Shown piece after piece: positions 8,177 through 20,094 of a DNA stretch of 34,896 bases. The position numbers and the translations under genes were made by a program. Each line of letters begins with the position of its first letter. Positions within the stretch are counted from its first letter, which is position 1. The notes under the pieces are model-generated. The model was given only the letters and a program-made list of their open reading frames with translations. It was not told the DNA's origin and made no database searches. The stretch is from Lentisphaerota bacterium (GTDB taxonomy: Bacteria > Verrucomicrobiota > Kiritimatiellia > UBA8416 > JAIOPI01), in contig JAIOPI010000041.1 of the NCBI GenBank assembly GCA_021413965.1, forward strand, positions 1-34,896, in the 5' to 3' direction.

Positions 8177-9232
8177 CTAGCAGATCCGCGGCAGCTGCTC
8201 GCCGCTGAACAGGTCCAGCAGGCGCTCCGTCCCGATCTGGCTTTCCACCGTGACGCCCCCGCCGCCCCGCCGCGGGTCCCCGACCTCGCCGATCACGCAG
8301 GCGCCGCGCCCCTCCGGATGCGCCCGCCAGGCCGCCAGGGCGGGCGCCACCTCGTGCGGCGGCACCATCAACACACAGCGCCCCTCGTTCGCGACGTACA
8401 GAGGATCCAATCCCAAAATCTCACAGGCCCCGCGCACGGGCTCCACCACCGGCACGGCCGCTTCGCGCAGGCGGATATGCAGGCCCGCCGTTTCCGCCAA
8501 CTCAATCAGCGACGCCCCAAGCCCGCCCCGCGTGCAATCGCGGAGGCAGTGCATGTCCACGCCCGCCGCCACCGTGGCCGCCACGAGACCCGACAGATCG
8601 GCCGTGTCGCTGACGATCGTGCTTTCAAACGCCAGTCCCTCGCGCTGTGCCATGATCGCCATGCCGTGGCGGCCGATGTCGCCATTCAAAATGATCACAT
8701 CACCGGCGCGAAGGCGGTCAGGCCCCACGTCCACACCCGGCGGCACCACGCCCAGCCCGGCGGTGTTGATGAACAGCCCGTCGCCCTTGCCGCGGTCAAC
8801 CACCTTCGTGTCGCCCGTTACCAACGAGACGCCCGCCGCGGCCGCGGCCTGGCGCATGGACTCCACGATGCGCCCCAGATCCGCCATGGGGAGCCCCTCC
8901 TCGATGATCAGGCCGGCGCTCAGGTAGCGCGGCTTCGCGCCGCACATGGCCAGGTCGTTCAGCGTGCCGTGTACGGCCAGCCGTCCAATGTCGCCGCCGG
9001 GGAAGAAGAGCGGGTGCACCACATACGAGTCCGTGGTGAACGCCACACGCTCGCCTCCGAATTCCACGACGGCGCCATCGTGGCGCCGGTCCAGCGCCGG
9101 ATTCCGGAACGCCGGCAGAATCAAGCCCTCCAGCAGTTGCTGCATCAGCCGCCCGCCGCCGCCATGCCCGAGCAGCACCGTGTCCTTGGGCACGTGCGGG
9201 ACCGGGCAGCTGGAGACAGAGTCCGCGCTCAC
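8177..9232 (-). CDS. hypE: HypE, carbamoyl dehydratase of NiFe-hydrogenase maturation
   Basis: HypE dehydrates, using ATP, the carbamoyl group that HypF loads on its C-terminal Cys, giving the thiocyanate that supplies cyanide ligands to the hydrogenase iron. The 351-residue protein has the PurM/AIR-synthase-like fold. It shows the nucleotide-binding HGGGGRLMQQLL near the N-terminus, GDIGRHGMAIM in the middle, DCTRGGLGASLIELAE at about two thirds of the way in the ATP-grasp half, and the diagnostic C-terminus PRIC with the acceptor Cys as last residue. The start is the GTG at 9232, which overlaps the hypD stop (GTGA), so hypD and hypE are coupled; the 45 codons upstream lie inside hypD and are not part of the protein. 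Confidence 0.95.
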   Translation of the reverse strand: MSADSVSSCPVPHVPKDTVLLGHGGGGRLMQQLLEGLILPAFRNPALDRRHDGAVVEFGGERVAFTTDSYVVHPLFFPGGDIGRLAVHGTLNDLAMCGAKPRYLSAGLIIEEGLPMADLGRIVESMRQAAAAAGVSLVTGDTKVVDRGKGDGLFINTAGLGVVPPGVDVGPDRLRAGDVIILNGDIGRHGMAIMAQREGLAFESTIVSDTADLSGLVAATVAAGVDMHCLRDCTRGGLGASLIELAETAGLHIRLREAAVPVVEPVRGACEILGLDPLYVANEGRCVLMVPPHEVAPALAAWRAHPEGRGACVIGEVGDPRRGGGGVTVESQIGTERLLDLFSGEQLPRIC

Positions 9233-10347
9233 GCCGGCCCCTCCGCGCCCGCCCCGACCGGCTCCGTACGGCGGTAGCGGTAATAGGCCGCGCAGGCGCC
9301 TTCGGCCGACACCATCGTCGCTCCCCACGGATGTTCCGGCGTACAGGCCTTGCCAAAGGCCGGGCATTCATGCGGCTTCTTCTGGCCCTGCAGGATGAGC
9401 CCGCTGATGCAGGCCGAGGGCTCGGCCGCGCTGATGGCGCTCAGCCCGAAGTGGCGCTCCGCATCCATCCTGGCATAGGCTGGAGTCAGCCCAAGGCCGC
9501 TGCTGGCAATGCTCCCGACCCCGCGCCACTGGCGCGGCACCACGTGAAAGACATCGCGCATGAGCGTCTGCGCCCCGGTATTGCCGTCCCGCCGCACCGC
9601 GCGCGCATAGGCGTTCTCGACCACCGCACGCCCTGCCTCCAGTTGGATGACGCAGCGGAGGATCCCCTGAAGGATGTCCACGGGCTCGAATCCGGTCACG
9701 ACGATGGGGACCTTGAACTGGCGGGCGAGCGGCTCGTACTCGGAGTATCCCATCACGGCACAGACATGGCCTGCGGCCAGGAAGGCCTGCACCCGGTTAC
9801 CCGGCGCCCCCAGGATCGTGGCGATGGCCGGCGGTACGAGCACGTGCGCCACCAGCACGTAGAAGTTCGTCAGGCCCTGCGTGCGGGCCTGATGAATCGC
9901 CATGGCGGTCGCCGGCGCCGTGGTCTCGAACCCCACCGCAAACATCACCACCTGTTTATGCGGGTTGTCGCGCGCCACCTGCAGGGCATCCATGGGCGAA
10001 TACAGGATACGCACGTCGCCGCCAGCCGCCTTCACCGACAAGAGGTCCTGGCACGAACCCGGCACGCGCAGCATGTCCCCGAACGAACAGAAGATGACAT
10101 CGGCGCGCGATGCGATGGCGATGGCTTTGTCGATCAGGTCCAGCGACGTCACGCACACGGGGCAGCCCGGGCCGTGCAGCAGGGTGATGGCGGGCGGCAG
10201 CATGCTGTCGATGCCAAAGCGCACGATGGCGTGCGTCTGGCCACCGCAAACTTCCATGATGGTCCAGGGGCGCGTCACGTGCCGCGCGATCGCCGCCGCC
10301 AGTGTGCGCGCCTGCTCACGCCCCCGGTACTCGTCGATGTGCTTCAC
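9229..10347 (-). CDS. hypD: HypD, Fe(CN)2CO assembly scaffold
   Basis: HypD carries a [4Fe-4S] cluster and, with HypC, assembles the Fe(CN)2CO unit of NiFe hydrogenases. The 372-residue protein has the family motifs in order: MEVCGGQTHAI near 31, HGPGCPVCVTS near 60, FGDMLRVPGS near 85, FAVGFETTAPATA near 135, and a C-terminal cluster domain with Cys in ACISGLILQG, HECPAFGKAC and GACAAYY. The start is a GTG at 10347 with GGGAGG seven bases upstream. It lies 55 bases after hypC and overlaps hypE by four bases. Confidence 0.96.
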   Translation of the reverse strand: MKHIDEYRGREQARTLAAAIARHVTRPWTIMEVCGGQTHAIVRFGIDSMLPPAITLLHGPGCPVCVTSLDLIDKAIAIASRADVIFCSFGDMLRVPGSCQDLLSVKAAGGDVRILYSPMDALQVARDNPHKQVVMFAVGFETTAPATAMAIHQARTQGLTNFYVLVAHVLVPPAIATILGAPGNRVQAFLAAGHVCAVMGYSEYEPLARQFKVPIVVTGFEPVDILQGILRCVIQLEAGRAVVENAYARAVRRDGNTGAQTLMRDVFHVVPRQWRGVGSIASSGLGLTPAYARMDAERHFGLSAISAAEPSACISGLILQGQKKPHECPAFGKACTPEHPWGATMVSAEGACAAYYRYRRTEPVGAGAEGPA

Positions 10348-10402
10348 AATGGCGCCTCCCGCGGACCGGGCCTGACGGGCAGGCCGATGCTCGCTGCTGC
10401 GG

Positions 10403-10669
10403 TCACAAGGGCCGCGGCCGGGTGTCGTCCGTCTGCGCCGGGCCGGACTCGATCAGCCGGATGTCCTCGAGCGTCCGGCGCGCCTCGTCCTCGTCCACCA
10501 CGCTGAGCGCAAATCCGACGTGCACGATGACGTAGTGGCCGACGCAGGCTTCGGGGACAAAGGCGAGATTGACGTCGCGAATGCTGCCGCCAAAGCTGAC
10601 GCGGCCCACGCGGTCGAGCAGCCCGCCTTCCCGTATGCTCTCGATGCGACCTGGTACGGCCAGACACAT
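10403..10669 (-). CDS. hypC: HypC/HypG-family hydrogenase chaperone
   Basis: An 88-residue protein starting MCLAVPGRI. Cys2 is the residue through which HypC holds the iron unit with HypD and later contacts the hydrogenase large subunit. The motifs VSFGGSIRDVNLAFVPEACVG and YVIVHVGFALSVVDEDEA are typical of the family. The length fits the family only if the ATG at 10669 is used; a longer in-frame reading to 10771 would run into the terminator-like hairpin and would bury Cys2. The tail after EDI is slightly long and proline-rich. Confidence 0.93.
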   Translation of the reverse strand: MCLAVPGRIESIREGGLLDRVGRVSFGGSIRDVNLAFVPEACVGHYVIVHVGFALSVVDEDEARRTLEDIRLIESGPAQTDDTRPRPL

Positions 10670-10739
10670 AACGCCATCGCCCCCCACGGTCCAATCCACG
10701 GCGGACAGCCTCGGGTCCACGGCCAGCCAACCAAAAGAC

Positions 10740-10768
10740 GACCGGCGCGGTTCGGCACCGCGCCGGTC
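10740..10768 (-). terminator. Intrinsic-terminator-like hairpin after the ferredoxin gene
   Basis: Eleven bases (10740-10750) pair perfectly with 10758-10768 around a seven-base loop. Read on the - strand the stem is followed by GTCTTTTGG, a short U-tract. It lies 24 bases after the ferredoxin stop and about 70 bases before the hypC start, so it probably separates the PFOR operon from hypCDE or limits read-through into it. Confidence 0.6.
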
Positions 10769-10792
10769 CAAAGCAAGCCGCCTGGCGGCCCG

Positions 10793-10984
10793 CTATTCGG
10801 TCACTTCAATGGCCGATGCCGGGCAGCTCTTGGCCGCCTCCCGCACGGCCGCTTCCAAGGCGGCCGGCACCTGGGCCACCTTGACGACCGCGCAACCGGC
10901 ATCGCCCATCTCGAACACGTCCGGCACCTGCTGGCAGCAGTCCTCGCAAGACGTGCATGTATCTGGATCCACGCGTGTTTTCAT
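10793..10984 (-). CDS. [4Fe-4S] ferredoxin
   Basis: A 63-residue single-cluster ferredoxin, a small soluble one-electron carrier. Cys10, Cys13 and Cys16 form a C-TS-C-ED-C motif, with one more Cys directly after it, and the fourth ligand is in SCPASAI near the C-terminus. The middle is acidic (VPDVFEMGDAG), as in ferredoxins of the Desulfovibrio/Thermotoga type. It follows the DHOD-like gene by 34 bases in the PFOR operon, so it is the likely electron acceptor of PFOR. The start at 10984 has AGGGGG about eight bases upstream. Confidence 0.92.
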   Translation of the reverse strand: MKTRVDPDTCTSCEDCCQQVPDVFEMGDAGCAVVKVAQVPAALEAAVREAAKSCPASAIEVTE

Positions 10985-11018
10985 GTCCTACCCCCTGCTC
11001 TACGGCTTGTTCCCTGCC

Positions 11019-12029
11019 CTACTCGTCCAGTGTATACTCGGCCTTGTATTTCTGCAAAATCTTGATGTAGTTCGCCCGCTCGAACGCCGTCGGATCCGCC
11101 ACCGAGGCTTGGCTCATCGAGCCCTTCATCTGCTCCACGGAGGTGTATTCCTTCTGGTCCATCCAGGTCTGGAAGTCCTTCAGGATCGTCGCCAGGTAGC
11201 CCGGCCCCTGCTTGAGCAGCACGGAGGCCATCATGACGGCATCGGCGCCGGCCATCACATACTTCGCCACCTCCAGCGCACTGTGCACGCCGCGCGACGC
11301 GCCCAGCGAAGCCTTGATCTGGCCCTTCAGGACCGCGATCCACAGCAGCGGCAGCCGAATTTCATGCGGCGTGCTCAAATTCAAGTTGGGCATCACCTGC
11401 ATGCTGTCCAGATCGAAGTCGGGCTGGTAGAAGCGATTGAACAGCACCAGCGCGTCCGCGCCGGCCTTGTCCAGCCGCTGCGCCATGTGGGACATCGAGC
11501 TGAAAAACGGGCTCAGCTTGATCGCCACCGGCAGCGTCACCGCCTCCTTGACCGCCGTCAGCACGTCCAGGTGGCGCTGCTCGACATCGGCGCCCGTCGT
11601 CCGCGGATCGCTGGGGATGTAATAGACATTCAGCTCGATGCCGCTGGCCCCGGCGTCCTGCATGCGCTTGGCGTAGTCCACCCAGCCCTCGCGCGACACG
11701 CCATTCAGGCTGCCGATGACCGGGATGCCCGCCTGCTGCGACGCCTTGTGCAGAATGTCCAGGTACTCCGACGGGCCGACCGCATAGTCGTCCACGGTCG
11801 GGAAGTACGAGAGCGCTTCCGCGAAGCTCTCCGTGCCCGCGCTCAGGAAGTGGTCCATCTCCGCCGCATCCTGGCGCAGCTGCTCTTCGAAGAGCGAGAA
11901 CATCACCACGGCCGAAGCGCCGGCGTCCGCCAGCCGCCGGATGCCGTCCACGCTGTGCGACAGCGGCGAGGCGGATGCCACGAGCGGATTCTTCAGCTTC
12001 AGGCCCATGTATGTGGTCGTCAGATTCAT
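11019..12029 (-). CDS. Dihydroorotate-dehydrogenase-like FMN protein of the PFOR operon
   Basis: A 336-residue TIM-barrel flavoprotein of the dihydroorotate dehydrogenase superfamily. It starts MNLTTTYMGLKLKNPL and has VIGSLNGVSREGW, GIELNVYYIPSDP, PVAIKLSPFFSS and the phosphate-binding ASLGASRGVHSA and AGADAVMMASVLL. It is not PyrD by context: it lies 26 bases after nifJ and 34 before a ferredoxin gene, a linkage known from many anaerobes. The catalytic base region NVYYIPSDP differs from the NxSxPN of true PyrD. Its substrate is not known; it may be an amino-acid- or pyrimidine-related oxidoreductase that uses ferredoxin. The start is the ATG at 12029; codons further upstream lie inside nifJ. 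Confidence 0.85.
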   Translation of the reverse strand: MNLTTTYMGLKLKNPLVASASPLSHSVDGIRRLADAGASAVVMFSLFEEQLRQDAAEMDHFLSAGTESFAEALSYFPTVDDYAVGPSEYLDILHKASQQAGIPVIGSLNGVSREGWVDYAKRMQDAGASGIELNVYYIPSDPRTTGADVEQRHLDVLTAVKEAVTLPVAIKLSPFFSSMSHMAQRLDKAGADALVLFNRFYQPDFDLDSMQVMPNLNLSTPHEIRLPLLWIAVLKGQIKASLGASRGVHSALEVAKYVMAGADAVMMASVLLKQGPGYLATILKDFQTWMDQKEYTSVEQMKGSMSQASVADPTAFERANYIKILQKYKAEYTLDE

Positions 12030-12055
12030 TGCTTCGTTCTCCCGTGCAGTTCGCT

Positions 12056-15643
<3,588 letters not shown>

Positions 15644-15724
15644 TGCAGGTCTCCGTCCGCTGACTGCGGCTGAACCACCTCATTCGGGACACGTGGCAAA
15701 CCCTCTGGCACGCAGTTTGGTTTA

Positions 15725-15754
15725 GATATAGCACAGGCGACTTTCTCCTGTCAC
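15725..15754 (-). promoter_or_regulatory. Candidate nifJ promoter with an internal inverted repeat
   Basis: On the - strand GTGACA (15749-15754) and TATATC (15725-15730) are 18 bases apart in an AT-rich island. ACAGG-N9-CCTGT lies between and over these boxes (about 15733-15751) and could be an operator. The match is modest, and no transcription factor gene nearby is an obvious partner. A run of ten G at 15807-15816 lies about 50 bases upstream. Confidence 0.35.
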
Positions 15755-15893
15755 GCGCAAGTCGTTAAATAATTCACAACAAAGACGACTAAAGCGACCG
15801 GAGAACGGGGGGGGGGCTGCGGGCGGCCGGTCTTCTCGGACCGTAGCCATCGGAGGCGCGTCAAGGCGCCCGGGGAACCGGCCGTGCCGGGGC

Positions 15894-18245
15894 TCAATCC
15901 ACCATGTCCAACCCGCGCGCCACGGCGACGGCCTGCCCGATGGCGAGGCCCCCGTCATTGGGCGGAATGCGGCGGTGCCAGAGCGGATTGAAGCCGGCGG
16001 CGCGCAGGTCACGAATGGCGCCTTCGGCAAGGTAGCGGTTCTGGAAGCAGCCACCGGTCAGCGCGACGTTTTCCTCGCCGATCAGCCTGGCCACATCCAC
16101 GATCAGGGCCGCCAGCGCATGGTGAAAGCGCGCGGCCATGTCAGCCACGGAGCAACCGGCACGGCGGTCAGCCAGCAGGGCGTCCAGCAGGTCCGCCCAA
16201 TTCGCCCGCACGAGCGGCAAGCGGGGCTGCCCATCCCAGCCAGGCCCCTGCGGTTCGGTATCTAATGTGAATGCGTAGCGCCCGGCGGCCGGGCTGTCAG
16301 CGGCGGCGTGCTCGAGCGCCATGGCGGCTTCGCCCTCGAACCGACGCACCTGCGGCAGGCCCAGCAGCGCCGCGATGCCGTCAAAAAGCCGCCCCACGCT
16401 CGACGTGAGCGGCGCGTTCAAGCCGCGATCCAGCATGGTCGCCAACAACCGCCGCTCGCCTTCCGCGAACGCCTGCACCGGCGGCAGATCGACCCAGTCC
16501 AACGCGGCCACCCCGTAGCGCGCGAAGAGCAGCCCAAGGGCGGTCCGGCGCGGCTCTTCGACCGCCCGCTCGCCACCCGGCAGGCGGAACTGGCGCAGGC
16601 TGGCCACGCGCCGCACGCGCCCGTCGCGCACGACAAACCATTCGCCACCCCAAATCGTGCCATCCGGACCGTGGCCGGTTCCGTCCCAGGAAACCCCAAG
16701 GCAGGGCGCTTCGGTGTCGTTATCCGCCAGGCAGGCCAGCACGTGGGCCACATGGTGCTGCACCGGTGCACAGGCCGCGCTCTGTGTCTCCGCGTAGCGC
16801 GTCGAGCGATAATCCGGATGCATGTCCCGCGCCACGCGCACCGGCTGCTGCTGGTACAGGCGTTCGAAATCCACCACCACCCGCTGGAAGGCATCAAAAG
16901 CCTGCGGACTGCCAAGATCGCCGATGTGCTGGCTCGTGAACACGTCTGACCCCACCGTGAAGGCGACGGTGCTCTTCATGTGCCCGCCCACCGCGAGCAC
17001 GGACGGCAGCGCCGTGGCGACCCGGATCGGCAGCGGTGCATACCCGCGCGCACGCCGCAGCACCAGTTCCCGGCCCATGATGACCCGCACCACGGAATCG
17101 TCCACGTGGCGGACGATCGGCCGGTCATGAACGAGGAAGACGTCCGCCACGGCACCCAGGCGGGTCAGGGCGTCGCCCTCCTCGATGCAAATGGGCTCCT
17201 CGGAAAGATTGCCGCTGGTGGCCACGAGCGGGCGCCCGTACTCCGCCAGCAGCAAATGGTGCAGCGGAGTGTAGGGCAGCAGAACGCCCAGGTTCGGGTT
17301 ATCCGGCGCCACACTGGGCGCCAGGATCGCCGCCGCATCCGACTGGCGGGACAGCAGCACGATCGGACATTCGGGCGAGCGCAACAGGTCGCGCGCCACG
17401 GCATCAACCTTGCAGAGGGACTCAATCTGCGCGAGGGTCGGGAACATCACGGCCAGCGGCTTGGCGTCGCGCTGCTTGCGGCGCCGCAGACGGGCGACGG
17501 CCTGCTCCCAGCCGGCATCGACCATCAGGTGAAATCCGCCGATCCCCTTGACGGCCACGATCTTCCCCTCGCCCAGGTAGCGCAAGGCGCCCTGCAGCGC
17601 GTCCTCGCGCTCCGCCAGCACGCTTCCGTTGCGATCCCATAGCGCAAGCTGCGGACCACAGGTGGCGCAGGCAATGATCTGGGCGTGAAAGCGCCGGTTG
17701 CCGGGATCGCTGTACTCCTCCCGACAGGCCCGGCACATCGGGAAGCACTTCATCGTCGTGTTGGCGCGATCAAAGGGCAGACCCTCGAGAATGCTGTAGC
17801 GCGGCCCGCAGTGGGTGCAGGCGGTAAAGGGATAGCGATGGCGCCGGTTCGTCGGATCCCAAAGCTCCTCGAGACATTCCGGACACGTGGCCACATCCGG
17901 CAACATCGAGACCACGCGACGCGCCCCCTCGCCGCTCGGCAGGATCCGAAAATCGTCCAGCCCGGTCCCGGACTCCGGGGCCATGCTGCTCACGGCCAGG
18001 CGCACCATGCAGGCAAGGCTGGGCTTCTCCTGGCGCAGGCGCTCGACGAAGCGTTCCAATTCGCACGGACGGCCTTGGATTTCGACGCTGACGCCTTCGC
18101 CGGTGTTCTGCACCCAGCCGGCCAGCCCGAGATCCTTCGCCAGCCGATAGATGAACGGACGAAAGCCAACGCCCTGCACGGCGCCTTCCACCGCAATGTG
18201 GCGACGTTCCGCTCCCCGGTAGGATGTGTCTGTCACCGCAGGCAT
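15894..18245 (-). CDS. hypF: HypF, carbamoyltransferase of NiFe-hydrogenase maturation
   Basis: HypF makes the carbamoyl group from carbamoyl phosphate and transfers it to HypE. The 783-residue protein has all expected parts. An acylphosphatase domain (about 14-105) has GAVQGVGFRPFIYRLA. Two zinc-finger pairs follow (CPECLEEL...CTHCG and CRACREEY...CATCG, about 120-205), then a YrdC-like domain (about 215-400, with KGIGGFHL and LVATSGNLSEEP). The C-terminal Kae1-like carbamoyltransferase part has the metal-binding HHVAHVLA, the WDGTGHGPDGTIWGGEW block, ALTGGCFQN and ends IPPNDGGLAIGQA. The start at 18245 is an ATG. It follows the cyclic-nucleotide-binding-domain gene by 21 bases and shares its promoter, well away from hypCDE. 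Confidence 0.96.
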   Translation of the reverse strand: MPAVTDTSYRGAERRHIAVEGAVQGVGFRPFIYRLAKDLGLAGWVQNTGEGVSVEIQGRPCELERFVERLRQEKPSLACMVRLAVSSMAPESGTGLDDFRILPSGEGARRVVSMLPDVATCPECLEELWDPTNRRHRYPFTACTHCGPRYSILEGLPFDRANTTMKCFPMCRACREEYSDPGNRRFHAQIIACATCGPQLALWDRNGSVLAEREDALQGALRYLGEGKIVAVKGIGGFHLMVDAGWEQAVARLRRRKQRDAKPLAVMFPTLAQIESLCKVDAVARDLLRSPECPIVLLSRQSDAAAILAPSVAPDNPNLGVLLPYTPLHHLLLAEYGRPLVATSGNLSEEPICIEEGDALTRLGAVADVFLVHDRPIVRHVDDSVVRVIMGRELVLRRARGYAPLPIRVATALPSVLAVGGHMKSTVAFTVGSDVFTSQHIGDLGSPQAFDAFQRVVVDFERLYQQQPVRVARDMHPDYRSTRYAETQSAACAPVQHHVAHVLACLADNDTEAPCLGVSWDGTGHGPDGTIWGGEWFVVRDGRVRRVASLRQFRLPGGERAVEEPRRTALGLLFARYGVAALDWVDLPPVQAFAEGERRLLATMLDRGLNAPLTSSVGRLFDGIAALLGLPQVRRFEGEAAMALEHAAADSPAAGRYAFTLDTEPQGPGWDGQPRLPLVRANWADLLDALLADRRAGCSVADMAARFHHALAALIVDVARLIGEENVALTGGCFQNRYLAEGAIRDLRAAGFNPLWHRRIPPNDGGLAIGQAVAVARGLDMVD

Positions 18246-18266
18246 GTGACGCCGGGAGGCGTCGGC

Positions 18267-18752
18267 TCAGGGCAACGCCTCCCGCTCCTCGGATTCGCGC
18301 GCCATCTCCTGCATCTGCAGGCGGGCGGCTTCCAACCGACTCGCGATCGTATTCGTGAAACGCAAGAGAAGATCGAAACCGAAACGGGGATTCGACTGGC
18401 ACTGGGTGCGCACGGCCGCCGCATCAAAGGCGAGCGCCCGCGTCGGCTCCTCGGCCACCGCATCAAACTTGTATACATACGGTTCCATGAGCCACGAGAT
18501 GCCCAGCACCTGCCCCGTTGTCAGCGATTCAACCGTGGCGTCGCCTCGCTGATAGCCCGGCACGCGCACCGCCACTTCGCCGAGATAGATCAGGTAAAAA
18601 CGGCTGGCCGAATCGCCGGTCTTGAAGATCGTGGTCCCCGGGGCAAATTCCACCTCGGAGGCACAGGCCAGCAGCAGATCCAGATGCTCCTTCGCCATCC
18701 CATGAAAGATGTGCGACGGGTTCGAATAGAAAAAGTCCCGCAAGGGATTCAT
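18267..18752 (-). CDS. Cyclic-nucleotide-binding-domain protein without a DNA-binding domain
   Basis: A 161-residue protein made of little more than one Crp/PKA-type sensor domain (about 15-130): FAPGTTIFKTGDSASRFYLIYLGEVAV, then QVLGISWLMEPYVYKFDAVA. It ends in a charged helix (about 130-158) with no helix-turn-helix. The usual phosphate-binding-cassette pattern GE..L is only loosely matched (GISWLM), so ligand binding is uncertain. The ATG at 18752 has AGGAGGAG just upstream; the in-frame stretch beyond it is non-coding. It is the first gene of a unit with hypF. A regulatory role in hydrogenase maturation or respiration is inference. Confidence 0.85.
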   Translation of the reverse strand: MNPLRDFFYSNPSHIFHGMAKEHLDLLLACASEVEFAPGTTIFKTGDSASRFYLIYLGEVAVRVPGYQRGDATVESLTTGQVLGISWLMEPYVYKFDAVAEEPTRALAFDAAAVRTQCQSNPRFGFDLLLRFTNTIASRLEAARLQMQEMARESEEREALP

Positions 18753-18806
18753 CCCGCTCCTCCTGATCCGCAGCCACCGGCCTCTGCCTGCACGCACTCT
18801 GCCGTT

Positions 18807-18834
18807 ATTATATGAGAAATCCGTGAAGAGTAAA
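18807..18834 (-). promoter_or_regulatory. Sigma70-type promoter of the CNBD-hypF unit
   Basis: On the - strand TTTACT (18829-18834) and a perfect TATAAT (18807-18812) are 16 bases apart, in the most AT-rich part of the neighbourhood. A start near 18800 gives a leader of about 48 bases with AGGAGG before the ATG at 18752. Confidence 0.65.
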
Positions 18835-18894
18835 CAAAAAGGAGCAGTATCTTGTCGGGCCACGATGGCCACGGAACGGGCCGCGACGCGCCCG

Positions 18895-20091
18895 CTACCC
18901 CACCTTGCTCTCGTCGTACTGGGGCACGCCGCCCGCACCGAAGAGGTCGCGCTTGAGCTTGAGGTAATAACGGTAATCCGCCAGCGTGATATTGGAAGGC
19001 ACACGGTGATCAAAGCCCGGCAGGAAGCCGCCTTCTTTCACCAGCGGACGCAGGCGCTCCATCTCCGCCCGGATCGCCGCCTTGCCCTCGGCAATCCGCA
19101 TCTTGCACACCCCCCCCTGCATCAGGATACCCGGCCAGCGCCGGCGCAGTTCGAGCGGGTCGCTGCCCGCATGCACCTCGACCGGGAACATGCAGTTGAC
19201 ACCGCCCGCCAGGAAGCCATCCACAATCGGCAGGATGTTGCCGTCCGTGTCCGTCCACGCCACCTGGCAGCCATGCTTGCGCAACAGGTTCGTAATGCGC
19301 TGGTACCGCGGCGTCACCACGCGCCGCATGAACTCCACGCCCACGATGGGGCCGGAGTTAAAGCAGATATCCTCCCAGCCCGTCGCAAAGTCGAACTCGA
19401 CGTCGGGCAGGATGCGCCCCAGCGTGTCGCACACCAGGGTGCACAGCGTCTCGACAATCTCCTCGAGCAGCTCGGGGTCGTCGTAGACCATCATGGCGAT
19501 GTTATGGAAGCCGATCCAGTTGCGCGGCACGCCAATCATGGACCCCATGCCGACGGCCAGCGGATAATCTCGCCGATTATAGGCCGGGGCCAGTTCCGCC
19601 CAATTCGCCGGCAGCCGCTCGGGCCCGGGCTTCAGCCGCCACCGGTACTCCTCCCAGGTCGCACGATCCTTCAGGTGGAAATCGAGGTGCTGCGGAATGG
19701 ATTTGTCGCCCTGCTTGTTGATGCGCTCCGTCGTGCCTTCGCTGTTGCGGTAGGTCACGTAGTCCGCGTCTTCGTGGATGACCAGATGATCAAAGCCCGG
19801 CATCAGCCCCATCAGGTTGACGGGCGCCGTCTTCCAGTTCTCGATGCCGAAATACGCGTAGGCGGACGCCTCGTCGGTGACTTCCGGCGGCAACCCCTGG
19901 GCGTGCCAGACATTGAGGGTTTCGGCCCAGTAGCCGAATTCGAAATTCGGGATGCGGTCCACGTGCTGGTAGAACATCGTGCGCCGCCAGCGGTCGCGCA
20001 ACGTCGGGCCGCCATTCGTCACGCCTTTGCCCGCGAGCTGCTTCGCATCCACACCGCGCTGAATCTCGGCCTGAATCTCTTCGTAGTCCAT
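18895..20091 (-). CDS. UroD-family protein, candidate corrinoid methyltransferase
   Basis: A 398-residue TIM-barrel protein of the uroporphyrinogen decarboxylase/MtaA superfamily. Landmarks are RWRRTMFYQHVDRIPNFEFG near 35-53, the middle FDFATGWEDICFNSGP near 233-248 and the strand-turn PVEVHAGSDPLELR near 303-316. It lacks the N-terminal arginine motif of HemE, and where MtaA and MtbA have the zinc-binding His-x-Cys it reads AWTDTDGN (278-285). Context argues for corrinoid methyl transfer: the RACE gene ends four bases upstream, and a corrinoid protein and DUF1638 gene lie in the same direction. It may demethylate an unknown substrate or move the methyl group from the corrinoid to an acceptor. 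The ribosome-binding site GCGGAG lies inside the upstream gene. Codons 327-329 contain a run of eight G. Confidence 0.85.
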   Translation of the reverse strand: MDYEEIQAEIQRGVDAKQLAGKGVTNGGPTLRDRWRRTMFYQHVDRIPNFEFGYWAETLNVWHAQGLPPEVTDEASAYAYFGIENWKTAPVNLMGLMPGFDHLVIHEDADYVTYRNSEGTTERINKQGDKSIPQHLDFHLKDRATWEEYRWRLKPGPERLPANWAELAPAYNRRDYPLAVGMGSMIGVPRNWIGFHNIAMMVYDDPELLEEIVETLCTLVCDTLGRILPDVEFDFATGWEDICFNSGPIVGVEFMRRVVTPRYQRITNLLRKHGCQVAWTDTDGNILPIVDGFLAGGVNCMFPVEVHAGSDPLELRRRWPGILMQGGVCKMRIAEGKAAIRAEMERLRPLVKEGGFLPGFDHRVPSNITLADYRYYLKLKRDLFGAGGVPQYDESKVG

Positions 20092-20094
20092 GAA

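Noticed and set aside
9229..9367. Extended N-terminus for HypE up to 9367
   Set aside because: The extra residues lie within the hypD coding end and are not HypE-like; the GTG at 9232 gives the family start and a GTGA overlap.
11019..12029. Calling the DHOD-like gene pyrD
   Set aside because: Catalytic pattern differs and the operon is PFOR-ferredoxin, not pyrimidine synthesis.
18895..20091. Calling the UroD-family gene hemE
   Set aside because: HemE N-terminal Arg motif is absent, and all neighbours belong to corrinoid methyl transfer.
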